Positions 17,301 to 25,092 of a stretch of DNA of 35,599 nt are shown here, piece by piece. The stretch spans positions 1 through 35,599 of the forward strand of contig CAZGQY010000021.1 of the NCBI GenBank assembly GCA_964528035.1, in the 5' to 3' direction. The stretch comes from CAZGQY01 sp964528035 (lineage in GTDB: Bacteria > Pseudomonadota > Gammaproteobacteria > Methylococcales > UBA1147). The notes under the pieces were generated by a model. The model ran no database searches. It saw only the letters and a program-made list of their open reading frames with translations, and was not told where the DNA came from. The position numbers and the translations under genes were made by a program. How positions within the stretch are numbered: position 1 is the stretch's first letter; each line of letters opens with the position of its first letter.

Positions 17301-18286
17301 TGGGGTTTCCTCTGGATGGTTTAGGCTGTGGTTATTATCGGGTATACGCACCACTGTGGGCACTGGAGAAAAATGCACGCGCGCAGATTGCCTTCGTTCC
17401 AGAGCATGATCGACACGTCGAACCCAGAATACCGTCCATTGAAGAATTAGAACGCCTGGCTCCTGATACAGTTTTTTTGCAAAGCACACTTAAAGATAAC
17501 CAGTTAATTGTTCTGGAGCGCTATAAACAATTCAGTCAATCGTTCAAGGTATTTGATTTGGACGATCTGAAAACACAGGTACCTGATTCCAGCAGCAACA
17601 AACCCTTCATATTCAAGGATATCAAGCATCGCTTACGAAAAGGGCTGTCTTTTTGTGATCGCCTTATTGTTTCGACTGAACCGTTAAAAAACGCCTATGA
17701 ACACTTAATAGACGATGTCATTGTCGTTCCTAATCGCCTGGAAAAGAGTCGATGGATAAACCTCGAACCGGAAAGAAATAAACAGGAAAAACCGCGCGTT
17801 GGATGGGTCGGTGCGCAACAGCATCAAGGCGACTTAAAAATTCTGATTGATGTCATCAAGGCAACTTACAGAGAAATCGACTGGGTGTTTTTCGGTATGT
17901 GTCTGAATGAACTTAGACCTTATATCGCCGAAGAACATGACTTTGTCGCACCCAACGAATATCCAGCGAAAATGGCGTCACTGAAACTCGACCTGGCTGT
18001 TGCCCCATTGGAACAACATGCATTTAACGAAGCAAAAAGCAATTTAAGGCTTTTAGAATACGGTATTTTAGGATGGCCCGTGGTCTGTACGGATATTTAT
18101 CCCTATCAAAATGCACCCGTAGACCGTGTTGCCAACGAAACCAATCAGTGGATCGAAGCAATCATGGATCATGTTAAAGACAGGAAAGGAACGCGTAAAA
18201 AAGGCATAAAATTACGCAATTGGGTATTGGAGAAGTGGATATTGGACAATCAGTTGGACGAATGGCTGCAAGCACTGACTTCGTAA
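14327..18286 (+). CDS. Four-module glycosyltransferase, probable flagellin glycosyltransferase
   Basis: A 1319-residue cytosolic protein with no signal peptide or membrane segment. Residues 1-55 are polar and probably disordered. Residues about 56-390 resemble a GT-B fold (GT4-like: VLPNLINTENW, RIRIGFAGTATHGED-type strand, CKSNIKWLEYSMAG). Residues about 457-680 are a GT2-like module with YSDEDVLD, but the usual DxD segment reads LPGDQFEP. Residues about 698-940 are a second GT2 module, apparently intact (SIIIPTKDRPDL, LLLNNDTQVL). Residues about 987-1319 are a second GT4-like module (GLGCGYYRVYAPL, RVGWVGAQQHQGD, AKSNLRLLEYGILG). Its place between flgL and fliC, like large flagellin glycosylation enzymes in other polar flagellates, suggests it glycosylates FliC. 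A cell-surface glycan role is the alternative. Confidence 0.8.
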   Translation: MNETAKQTLNINPDDESTINPTTNNGTFDLSSIQQNSQPGNPTFTINTADDTATQLKIAVYSRDFKDHACASIRLIEPMEFLSRNISFKWALKFDPDKQSMTADPGVIEWSDMIIIQRIFPGKDTLEILDKILSSGKPVIYEADDLLWKIPKSNPVHETFQDYIPTIKSILPKVSLITASTEELKKEFQRFNPCVKVLPNLINTENWHSTDTPVDNQRIRIGFAGTATHGEDLTLAEDALLRIASKYGESIQFIFMGFVTSKLKQLPNLEIVQFETYKKYPDVLQSLNLDIAIAPLVDNRFNRCKSNIKWLEYSMAGITGVFSNLPPYNSCVIDGKTGILVGNSSEEWFNALDGLLADRDNCRSIALRAETKVRQSYSLEAAAEQYLSSWKSLFSHSTEIKKNTPDIHQNPPSITVQEDIKTREKYSQWKDRKTLSEGHGQIMAERMLTSWTNQPSFHLLMMINAGEESMLADTLNSLSTQLYNGWGLSIISTQPQPRIFNNSLNNIEWIQDTEAPWEALHNTINETAADWVMYLLPGDQFEPHSLFSFADYINQHPDWCFVYSDEDVLDQNGQSGQANFKPDFNLDLMRSSHYIGHSCIFKRDVMENLGGFTNLAFVTNEDMAFKILDTCGEAGIGHIADILFHSSSFARKNPNTELRIENGRIVRYEHLLRNGINAEVLNGSIADTFRIQYNHDDNPLVSIIIPTKDRPDLIIACIDSILEKTAYSNYEIIVVDNDSEVDDVHDYYEKLEHEHGDRLRVLHYDHPFNFSAMNNLAVKQACGEFVLLLNNDTQVLHENWLNNLIDHGMRPEVGIVGARLIYPDKRLQHAGVVLGQSPIAAHPYNGESMDKSNPVLSVHVDRNYSAVTAACMLIKKTLYQEIGGLDEVDLRVLYNDVEFCLKVGNSGYKIVWTPYTTLAHNASTSLNAQGPSDEKIKRSIKEYETMLSRWLPQIANDPAINRNLCLQDNHLSVESELVPGWDTKFHDKPRILGFPLDGLGCGYYRVYAPLWALEKNARAQIAFVPEHDRHVEPRIPSIEELERLAPDTVFLQSTLKDNQLIVLERYKQFSQSFKVFDLDDLKTQVPDSSSNKPFIFKDIKHRLRKGLSFCDRLIVSTEPLKNAYEHLIDDVIVVPNRLEKSRWINLEPERNKQEKPRVGWVGAQQHQGDLKILIDVIKATYREIDWVFFGMCLNELRPYIAEEHDFVAPNEYPAKMASLKLDLAVAPLEQHAFNEAKSNLRLLEYGILGWPVVCTDIYPYQNAPVDRVANETNQWIEAIMDHVKDRKGTRKKGIKLRNWVLEKWILDNQLDEWLQALTS

Positions 18287-18320
18287 TTCACCGATAATCC
18301 ACGATAAATGAAAACAAAGT

Positions 18321-18347
18321 TAAAGAAAACTTATTGACGGCCGTTAA
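18321..18347 (+). promoter_or_regulatory. Sigma-28 promoter of fliC
   Basis: TAAAGAAA, exactly 11 bases, then GCCGTTAA (seven of eight -10 bases). It leaves an untranslated leader of roughly 80 nt that contains a small hairpin (GAGGC 18401-18405 with GCCTC 18415-18419) just before the AGGAG ribosome-binding site. Confidence 0.88.
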
Positions 18348-18436
18348 CAAGGATGGAAGCAGTGAATATCAACTCATGATATATCTGCTAAGTATAAATA
18401 GAGGCGAACGAATAGCCTCGATGGTAGGAGAATAAA

Positions 18437-19291
18437 ATGGCTTTAAATGTCAATACCAATATCTTTTCATTAAATGCGCAGCGTAACCTGCAAAAAACCC
18501 AGGGCGACCTAGCGACATCTTTACAACGATTATCCACTGGCTTACGCATTAACAGTGCTAAAGACGATGCTGCAGGCTTGTTTGTCAGCGAAAAACAAAC
18601 AGCGGACATTCGTGGATTGAATGCGGCTGTACGAAACGCTGCTGATGGTATTTCCCTGGGACAAACCGCTGAAGGTGCGTTAGGGCAAATATCCAATAAC
18701 CTGCAAAGAATTCGTGAAATCGCGGTTCAGTCTTCTAACGCCACAGTTCAGGATAGAACGGGTCTTCAGAAAGAAGTCGACGAGTTAACTCAGGAAATAT
18801 CCCGAATCGTGCAAACCACTGAGTTCAACGGCTCATCGTTGTTAAGTGGCGCGAGCAGCCTGGTATTTCAGGTCGGCCAGGATGGTATCGCAACTAACCA
18901 GATTACTGTTGCTACAACATCATTGGCTACATCTGCAACCGCTTCAGGTGGCGTGGTTGCATACAATGGCACCCTGACAGCTACCGGTACTGTTAACGTA
19001 AGTACCCAGGCAGCATCATCAGGCACGTTGGGCGGTCTGGACACGTCAATCGATAATGTATCGCAACTTCGTGCAACATTTGGTGCGGTCCAAAACCGGT
19101 TTGAAGCGGTTATCTCGAACTTGCAGAATTATTCTGAAAACCTCAGCGCTTCACGGAGTCGAATCCGGGATGCGGATTTTGCTCAGGAAACAGCCAATCT
19201 GACCAAGGCGCAAATTCTTCAACAGGCTGGAATATCGATTCTGGCTCAAGCGAATACGCAGCCTCAATCAGCATTGTCGCTGTTACAGTAA
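18437..19291 (+). CDS. fliC: FliC flagellin
   Basis: A short (284-residue) filament subunit secreted through the flagellar export channel. The N-terminal D0/D1 region (MALNVNTNIFSLNAQRNLQK, then SLQRLSTGLRINSAKDDAAG) and C-terminal D1/D0 region (SRIRDADFAQETANLTKAQI, then ILAQANTQPQSALSLLQ) are canonical. The middle (about residues 135-210) has no large D2/D3 domain and is rich in Ser, Thr, Ala and Gly, offering many possible O-glycosylation sites. A good AGGAG site, its own sigma-28 promoter and a hairpin directly after it suggest strong, mostly monocistronic expression. Only one flagellin gene is in the window. Confidence 0.97.
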   Translation: MALNVNTNIFSLNAQRNLQKTQGDLATSLQRLSTGLRINSAKDDAAGLFVSEKQTADIRGLNAAVRNAADGISLGQTAEGALGQISNNLQRIREIAVQSSNATVQDRTGLQKEVDELTQEISRIVQTTEFNGSSLLSGASSLVFQVGQDGIATNQITVATTSLATSATASGGVVAYNGTLTATGTVNVSTQAASSGTLGGLDTSIDNVSQLRATFGAVQNRFEAVISNLQNYSENLSASRSRIRDADFAQETANLTKAQILQQAGISILAQANTQPQSALSLLQ

Positions 19292-19304
19292 AACTAAGAC
19301 ACTT

Positions 19305-19330
19305 CGCCCGAAGAGACCTCTCTTCGGGCG
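19305..19330 (+). terminator. Hairpin after fliC
   Basis: A perfect 11-bp stem (CGCCCGAAGAG with CTCTTCGGGCG) closes a four-base loop ACCT. The sequence after it (ATTAGAGTAAATTTTG) has only a late, short T-run. It therefore looks like a partial terminator or an mRNA-stabilising 3' hairpin that could lower flaG-fliD expression relative to fliC. Confidence 0.7.
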
Positions 19331-19359
19331 ATTAGAGTAAATTTTGCAGGTATAAAGCT

Positions 19360-19746
19360 ATGTCGAATCAAGTATTGGCAAATCAGGTAGCACAGCCATT
19401 ACGCATACCGGACCCATCGCGTACATCAAAACCTGGGAAACGAGATTTACAATCTGCGCTCGTTGAACCAAATGAGATTCCAACCGAGAAATCTTCGGTA
19501 GAAACAACGGATGAAAAACAGGCTCTGGAGCAACTTGACAGTGCAGTCAGCAACTTAAATGATTTCGCACAAACATTGAAAAGGGAATTACAGTTCACGA
19601 TCGATGATAAAAGTGGACGCACAATAATTACCGTGACTGACCCGGAAACCGAGGAAATAATTCGCCAGATTCCGCCGAAAGAAGTACTGCGTATTGCTGA
19701 GTCGCTGGAAGAACATTCAGGCTTATTGCTGAGTGCTCAGGTATAA
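19360..19746 (+). CDS. flaG: FlaG-family protein
   Basis: A 128-residue protein. The first half is polar and poorly conserved; the second half has the FlaG signature LKRELQFTIDDKSGRTIITV followed by DPETEEIIRQIPPKEVLRIA. FlaG proteins lie between fliC and fliD in polar flagellates and influence filament length, but their biochemical role is unsettled. It starts 29 nt after the fliC hairpin with a weak AGG site, and no promoter of its own is visible, so it probably depends on read-through from fliC. Confidence 0.92.
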   Translation: MSNQVLANQVAQPLRIPDPSRTSKPGKRDLQSALVEPNEIPTEKSSVETTDEKQALEQLDSAVSNLNDFAQTLKRELQFTIDDKSGRTIITVTDPETEEIIRQIPPKEVLRIAESLEEHSGLLLSAQV

Positions 19747-19777
19747 ACTGCGTTTATAGCGAACAGCGACAAACACT

Positions 19778-21115
19778 ATGGCACAAATTCAGGCACCCGG
19801 CGCAGGTTCAGGACTCGATATTAACAATATCGTCAGTCAATTGGTTGCACTCGAGCGTCGACCCATTAATGTGCTGGACTCAAAGCAGAATTTGGCAGAA
19901 GCACAACTCAGTGCCTTTGGTCAATTGAAAAGCAGTATTTCCACATTTCAAAGTGCCCTTAGTGATCTAAGCAGCGTTTCCAAATTCCAGGTATTCGCGC
20001 CTACATCTTCCAACGACAGCATATTTAGCGCGACTGCAGACGAAAATGCTGTCGAAGGAAACTACGATCTTGTCGTCTCAAATCTGGCAGAAAGCCAAAA
20101 ATTGGCTTCAGCGGCCTTTGCTGATCCGGAAGCAGAAGTGGGTGAAGGTACCCTGTCACTCACTGTGGCTGGCAATTCTTTCAATGTCGCAATAGACAGT
20201 ACCAATAGTTCTTTATACGGCATCCGCGATGCGATCAATAGCGCAGTGGACAACGTAGGTGTTACCGCTACTGTAATTAACGAAAATGGCGGTAGTCGAT
20301 TGTTATTGACCTCAGACGAAACCGGTACAGCGAACACAGTCTCCGTCACCGCGACTAATGGCGGCTCAGGCGACCTTTCTCAGCTCGATGGAGCGAATTT
20401 GACAGAAATTCGGGCAGCAGAAGACGCGGCCCTAACCATCGATGGATTTTCCGTTACCAGCTCCAGCAATCAAATCCAGGACGCTATTTCGGGAGTCTCA
20501 CTCAACCTGACAGGTGAAGGATCAGCAACCTTGGACGTCGCACGTGACGATGCAGCTATCACCAGTTCTGTACAGGCATTTGCCGACGCATTTAACGCCT
20601 TGCGGGACGAGATCGATAGTCAGCGAAGTGGACATCTTGAAGCCGATGGCACTCTGTTGGCAGTAGAACAAGCCATATTAGGGGAATTAAACAAAGGCCA
20701 GGCAATAACCGGATCTAATAGTACCTATTTATCAGAAGTAGGTATTGCTCTGGACAAAGCTGGACGAATTCAGGTTGACTCCGTCGAACTGCAGACCGCA
20801 CTAGACAACGATTTTCGATCCTTCGCCAATTTGTTGGCAGCACCTGACGAAGGCTTCACATTCCGACTGGATGAGTTGGCATCCGGGTTCCTTGAAACCG
20901 ATGGATTAATCGATGCCAGAGAGGATGGCTTGAACAACACTATCAGCCGTTACGAAGATCAGAAAGAAAATCTTGAATTCCGACTCGAGATAATAGAAAA
21001 ACGTATTCGAGCACAATTTACGGCTTTGGATACTTTGGTAAGCAACCTAAACGCAACCGGATCATTTTTATCACAGCAGTTATCGTCGATAGTTGGTAAT
21101 TCCGGTAGCAACTAG
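19778..21115 (+). CDS. fliD: FliD, filament cap protein
   Basis: A 445-residue protein that caps the filament tip and folds incoming flagellin. The N-terminal signature GAGSGLDINNIVSQLVALER, the middle flagellin-hook IN-like motif region (LTIDGFSVTSSSNQIQDAIS, then GVSLNLTGEGSATLDVARDD) and the C-terminal coiled coil (LEIIEKRIRAQFTALDTLVS, then QLSSIVG) match the family. Length is typical. It follows flaG by 31 bp and precedes fliS and the fliT-like gene, which encode chaperones for flagellin and FliD. Confidence 0.96.
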   Translation: MAQIQAPGAGSGLDINNIVSQLVALERRPINVLDSKQNLAEAQLSAFGQLKSSISTFQSALSDLSSVSKFQVFAPTSSNDSIFSATADENAVEGNYDLVVSNLAESQKLASAAFADPEAEVGEGTLSLTVAGNSFNVAIDSTNSSLYGIRDAINSAVDNVGVTATVINENGGSRLLLTSDETGTANTVSVTATNGGSGDLSQLDGANLTEIRAAEDAALTIDGFSVTSSSNQIQDAISGVSLNLTGEGSATLDVARDDAAITSSVQAFADAFNALRDEIDSQRSGHLEADGTLLAVEQAILGELNKGQAITGSNSTYLSEVGIALDKAGRIQVDSVELQTALDNDFRSFANLLAAPDEGFTFRLDELASGFLETDGLIDAREDGLNNTISRYEDQKENLEFRLEIIEKRIRAQFTALDTLVSNLNATGSFLSQQLSSIVGNSGSN

Positions 21116-21148
21116 CCATGAATTCTCGTCGTAATTCAGGAGAAAATA

Positions 21149-21550
21149 ATGCCATTATCAAGACAATCTAATGCGATCAATAATTATGGAAAAAATGCGT
21201 TGCATTCAGAAGTGCAAACCGCTTCCAGGCATCGCCTGATCCAAATGCTGATGGAAGGTGTCCTGGAGAAAGTTGCCTACGCTAAAGGCAATATAGAACG
21301 TAATAATTATCAGGAAAAGGGTAAAAACATTGGTTGGGCAATCTCTATTGTAAACGGGCTGCGAGCCAGCCTCGACAAAGAAAAAGGGGGTGAAATTGCT
21401 CAAAACCTGGAGGACTTATACGACTACATAATCCGCTGTTTATCAGATGCGAATACGAATGCCGATATCAGTAAACTCGAAGAAGTGACCCGACTTCTTC
21501 TTGAGATTAAAGGTGGCTGGGATGGAATCCCTGTTGAATTTAGAAACTGA
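21149..21550 (+). CDS. fliS: FliS, flagellin export chaperone
   Basis: A 133-residue helical protein that binds the C-terminal D0 helix of flagellin in the cytosol and prevents premature polymerisation. The motifs SRHRLIQMLMEGVLEKVAYA, KGKNIGWAISIVNGLRASLD and NLEDLYDYIIRCLSDAN are family hallmarks. It has a strong AGGAG site and lies 33 bp after fliD. Confidence 0.96.
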   Translation: MPLSRQSNAINNYGKNALHSEVQTASRHRLIQMLMEGVLEKVAYAKGNIERNNYQEKGKNIGWAISIVNGLRASLDKEKGGEIAQNLEDLYDYIIRCLSDANTNADISKLEEVTRLLLEIKGGWDGIPVEFRN

Positions 21551-21580
21551 CACAATCAAAGAAAGAGGTAATAATTAATC

Positions 21581-21892
21581 ATGAATAAGACACAACCCAA
21601 TAACTTCTCAGAAATCATTTCGTTGAGCGAGCAAATGCTGGAGAATGCTCGTCTACACAACTGGGACGAGGTCACTTCAATCGAAATGGAACGCAAACAA
21701 CTGATGTCAGACTTTTTTTCTCACCCTATGAAACTTCAGAAAGTACGACTGGTAGACGGAATCCGCCAGATACTCGAAAAAGATCGCGAAATTGTCCGGC
21801 TTGGGTCAGCGAAAAGAGAAGAATTGCAAACAGCGCTGCAAAAATTTCAACGCGGAAAGGACGCAGTTGAAGCTTACTCGGCTGTCGGCTAA
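21581..21892 (+). CDS. fliT: FliT-like flagellar chaperone
   Basis: A 103-residue helical, charged protein. FliT-type proteins chaperone the cap protein FliD. The heptad-like pattern (IISLSEQMLENARLHNWDEV, then EMERKQLMSDFF, then a long C-terminal helix with ILEKDREIVRLGSAKREELQ) and the position after fliS support FliT, but the family is very divergent and no single motif proves it. A GAGG site precedes the ATG. It is the last gene of the fliC-flaG-fliD-fliS group; the master regulator gene fleQ/flrA that often follows is absent. Confidence 0.7.
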   Translation: MNKTQPNNFSEIISLSEQMLENARLHNWDEVTSIEMERKQLMSDFFSHPMKLQKVRLVDGIRQILEKDREIVRLGSAKREELQTALQKFQRGKDAVEAYSAVG

Positions 21893-21918
21893 GATTAACT
21901 GAAACCAGCCAGACAGAC

Positions 21919-21986
21919 CAGAATTTTCGATCATTTTACTCATTCGGATTGGGTTTCTCCGCAAATGATCGAAAACTCTGATTTTT
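21919..21986 (+). terminator. Strong hairpin terminator after the fliT-like gene
   Basis: Positions 21919-21936 pair with 21963-21980 (17 pairs with one mismatch; core TTTTCGATCATTT with AAATGATCGAAAA), loop of 26 bases, followed by ATTTTT. It closes the flagellar block and begins 26 nt after the fliT-like stop. The A-rich stretch inside the opposite arm could also let it act on transcripts from the ypjD side. Confidence 0.75.
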
Positions 21987-22122
21987 CCCAACTTTAATGT
22001 TAATCGGAATATTCAAACGCAGATCACTTTGCAAAAATCTCTAGTACTCCGCCGTGTTTATATTTACGGATATACCAGCCAATAAGCGGCCATCTGCATT
22101 GTTGCACTCGCTTGAATTAGCC

Positions 22123-22947
22123 CTAGCCTCGATGAAGAATGATTTCCAGTACCATTTTACTGCCGAAATACGCCAGCATTAGTGATACGAATCCCACCAA
22201 GGTCCAGCGAATAGCAGTTTGCCCTCGCCAACCATATACGGTTCGACCCCACAACAGTACACCAAAAAATATCCAGGCTAAAATTGATAACAGAGTCTTG
22301 TGCGCCAAATGCTGCGCAAATAGATCATCGATAAAAACAATACCACTGCCAAGTGATATTGTTAGCATCAAAAACCCTGCAATGATCATCTGAAATAACA
22401 ATATTTCCATAGTTTGCAGTGGAGGAAACGATCGAATAAATCGATTTGATCCACGCCGATGCAATTGTCTATCCTGAACAGCCAGTAAAATTGCCTGGAA
22501 AGCAGCAATATTCAAAAGGCTGTAGGCTAATATCGACGCCAGTATATGGATTTCCATGCCCGGCCCAATTTCTCCAAGCAAATGTATTTTCAAAGGGAAT
22601 ATACAAGTAAAGATTTGAACTAAAGCGGCAAGTGGAAATATGACTACACCCAGCTTCTCCACCGGCTTATTGATCGCTGTAGTCAGTAATATTACAACTA
22701 TGATCAAGATAACCAGAGACAGCATACCCAAAAAGCTAAAATTAATTCCTGAATCAATCCAGATACTGTTTACTAAAGAAATTCCATGAAAACAAGCCGC
22801 AAAAAAAGCAGGAAGCAAAAATTGAATGGGACTTGATTTTTGGTGGCCGCTAACCAGCGGTTGCCTGGAAACTGATCTTAACACCAGAAATGTAACAACA
22901 ACATAAATGGCAATCGATATCGCCGAAAATAGTATTGGATATTTCAA
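22123..22947 (-). CDS. ypjD: YpjD/CcsA-like cytochrome c assembly-family membrane protein
   Basis: A 274-residue inner-membrane protein with about eight hydrophobic segments, the first at residues 5-25. It resembles the YpjD/CcsA/HemX group, relatives of heme-handling cytochrome c assembly proteins. The C-terminal part with HKTLLSILAWIFFGVLLWGR, YGWRGQTAIRWTLVGF and conserved histidines is typical. It starts with TTG at 22947 after a strong GGAGG site; no upstream ATG exists. In many Gammaproteobacteria this gene is divergent from ffh, exactly as here. Its own function is not established, and I see no sign that it belongs to a dedicated cytochrome c maturation operon. Confidence 0.87.
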   Translation of the reverse strand: MKYPILFSAISIAIYVVVTFLVLRSVSRQPLVSGHQKSSPIQFLLPAFFAACFHGISLVNSIWIDSGINFSFLGMLSLVILIIVVILLTTAINKPVEKLGVVIFPLAALVQIFTCIFPLKIHLLGEIGPGMEIHILASILAYSLLNIAAFQAILLAVQDRQLHRRGSNRFIRSFPPLQTMEILLFQMIIAGFLMLTISLGSGIVFIDDLFAQHLAHKTLLSILAWIFFGVLLWGRTVYGWRGQTAIRWTLVGFVSLMLAYFGSKMVLEIILHRG

Positions 22948-23212
22948 TTAAACTAGCCTCCCGCTATGAGTCTGGCATAATGGGTATTATTGATGAACTG
23001 TCGACATGCCGAACCAGGCATTTCGATATTCGGTCTAATGAAAAGTGGTTTGTTGCAATCACATGAAACTGGTTTTTTAATTTTCTACGCACTAAATAAA
23101 GCAATTAGGTCATTGTATCTGATTCCAAATCAATTAACCGTTAGACAACCGTATTATTTAATTTGCCGAGGCGCCATAAATGTTCTGCTCGGCTATGCAC
23201 TGTTGGTGAAAT

Positions 23213-24571
23213 ATGTTTGATAATTTAAGCGAGCGATTAAATGAATCGCTGAAAAAAATACGCGGTCAGGGTCGCCTGACAGAATCCAATATTCAAGACA
23301 CATTGCGTGAAGTTCGCATGGCGTTATTGGAGGCAGATGTTGCCCTTCTTGTGGTAAAGGGATTTATTGAAGGCGTGAAATCCCGCTCTTTGGGCCAGGA
23401 AGTTCAAACCAGTCTTACACCAGGGCAGTCATTAATCAAAATAGTTCAGGATGAGCTCGTCACCCTGATGGGCGAAGAAAATCAGGGGCTTAATTTAGCT
23501 ACAGAACCACCAGCCGTGGTCCTCATGGCTGGATTACAAGGCGCTGGGAAAACCACAACTGCAGCAAAATTAGGGCGCTGGCTGGTAGATAACGAAAAGA
23601 AAAAAGTCGGCGTGGTTAGCGCGGATGTGTACCGACCTGCAGCAATCGAACAACTGAAAACACTAGCACAAGAACAATCGCTGGAGTTCATAGCGAGTGA
23701 GACGTCACAGTCTCCTGTCAGCATTGTATCTAAAGCGATTGACGAGGCACGCACCCAATATCTCGATGTCCTTATTGTGGATACTGCTGGACGGATGCAC
23801 CTTGACGACACGATGATGCAGGAAATTAAGGCGCTGCACTCCGTTGCAAACCCCGTGGAAACACTCTTTGTGGTTGATAGTATGACTGGGCAGGACGCGG
23901 CAAACACGGCCAAAGCATTCAACGATGCCTTAGCTCTCACTGGCGTGATATTAACTAAAACTGATGGTGATGCACGAGGCGGGGCTGCGTTATCAGTAAG
24001 GCAAATAACGGGCAAACCAATAAAATTCCTCGGCATTGGCGAGAAAGCAGACGCCCTTGAATTATTTCATCCGGACCGACTTGCTTCCCGAATTCTCGGT
24101 ATGGGCGATATGCTCAGTTTGATCGAGGAAGTCGAAAAAAAGGTTGATCAGAAAAAAGCGGAAAAACTCGCAAAAAAAATAAAAAAAGGAAAAGGCTTTG
24201 ACCTTTCTGATTTTCGTGATCAGATCGTGCAAATGAATAGTATGGGCGGCATTAATTCAATGATGGACAAACTACCAGGCATGGGAAATGTTCCTCAAAA
24301 TGTACGCAATCAGGTTGACGATAAGATGTTTAATCGACTCATTGCGATTGTTGATTCCATGACACCGCACGAACGACGCTTCCCTGCTGCATTAAATGGT
24401 TCGCGAAAACGAAGAATTGCAAAAGGCTCCGGAACTCAGATCCAGGACATTAATCGTTTGCTGAAGCAACACAAGCAAATGCAGAAAATGATGAAAAAAC
24501 TCAATAAGGGCAATATGATGAACATGATGCGTGGCTTAAAAGGAAATATGCCAGGTCGTATGCCATTTTAG
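23213..24571 (+). CDS. ffh: Ffh, signal recognition particle GTPase
   Basis: A 452-residue SRP54 homologue that binds 4.5S RNA and signal sequences and delivers ribosomes to the membrane through FtsY. The N-terminal four-helix domain (MFDNLSERLNESLKKIRGQG) is followed by the G domain: P-loop GLQGAGKTTTAAKLG near residues 108-122, DTAGRMH, and TKTDGDARGGA. The methionine-rich M domain occupies about residues 325-452, with MNSMGGINSMMDKLPGM and the RNA-binding RKRRIAKGSGTQIQDINRLL region. Length is normal. No clear promoter was identified in the 265-bp gap shared with ypjD. Confidence 0.98.
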   Translation: MFDNLSERLNESLKKIRGQGRLTESNIQDTLREVRMALLEADVALLVVKGFIEGVKSRSLGQEVQTSLTPGQSLIKIVQDELVTLMGEENQGLNLATEPPAVVLMAGLQGAGKTTTAAKLGRWLVDNEKKKVGVVSADVYRPAAIEQLKTLAQEQSLEFIASETSQSPVSIVSKAIDEARTQYLDVLIVDTAGRMHLDDTMMQEIKALHSVANPVETLFVVDSMTGQDAANTAKAFNDALALTGVILTKTDGDARGGAALSVRQITGKPIKFLGIGEKADALELFHPDRLASRILGMGDMLSLIEEVEKKVDQKKAEKLAKKIKKGKGFDLSDFRDQIVQMNSMGGINSMMDKLPGMGNVPQNVRNQVDDKMFNRLIAIVDSMTPHERRFPAALNGSRKRRIAKGSGTQIQDINRLLKQHKQMQKMMKKLNKGNMMNMMRGLKGNMPGRMPF

Positions 24572-24827
24572 AGTAATAAACTTTGTGCAAATCACATTTT
24601 ACTTCCCTTTACTGATAAATCGCGTAGAATGGACAGGTTTACTTAGTCAGGAAGCCGACTGGAAATAACGCATCCGTTGTGAAAAACAGATTTTGGCCCA
24701 TTTTCTTAACGATTGGTTAATTTACCTCGAACATGGAAACAATAGTCTTGAAATCACTTTTGACAGGGTGCCTTATTATTTAATGTCTGCTATCTGGAAC
24801 AATACTGCGGAATAACGAGGAAAACTG

Positions 24828-25091
24828 ATGGTAACAATTCGACTCTCCAGGGGCGGGGCAAAAAAACGGCCATTCTATCATGTGGTTGTGGCTGACAGCA
24901 GAAGCCGCCGAGATGGACGGTATATCGAACGCGTGGGATTTTATAATCCAATGGCGAAAGGCGCTGAAGAAACAGTACGCTTAAACAATGATCGTATCGA
25001 ATACTGGCAATCCCATGGCGCTCAATTATCTGATCGCGTTGCAGGAATTGTGAAGCGCGCGAAAAAGAATACTGAAGCAAGCGCTGCATAA
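24828..25091 (+). CDS. rpsP: Ribosomal protein S16
   Basis: An 87-residue small-subunit protein that binds 16S rRNA during early 30S assembly. MVTIRLSRGGAKKRPFYHVV and RDGRYIERVGFYNPMA are invariant family motifs. It begins the rpsP-rimM-trmD-rplS operon. A GAGG ribosome-binding site precedes the ATG. The 256-bp gap after ffh has -35-like hexamers (TTGAAA at 24748, TTGACA at 24760) but no -10 box at a convincing distance. Confidence 0.98.
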   Translation: MVTIRLSRGGAKKRPFYHVVVADSRSRRDGRYIERVGFYNPMAKGAEETVRLNNDRIEYWQSHGAQLSDRVAGIVKRAKKNTEASAA

Positions 25092-25092
25092 T

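Noticed and set aside
22990..23220. A 76-codon open frame before ffh.
   Set aside because: No ribosome-binding site, unlikely composition and an overlap with the ffh start; the region is better seen as the shared promoter region of ypjD and ffh.
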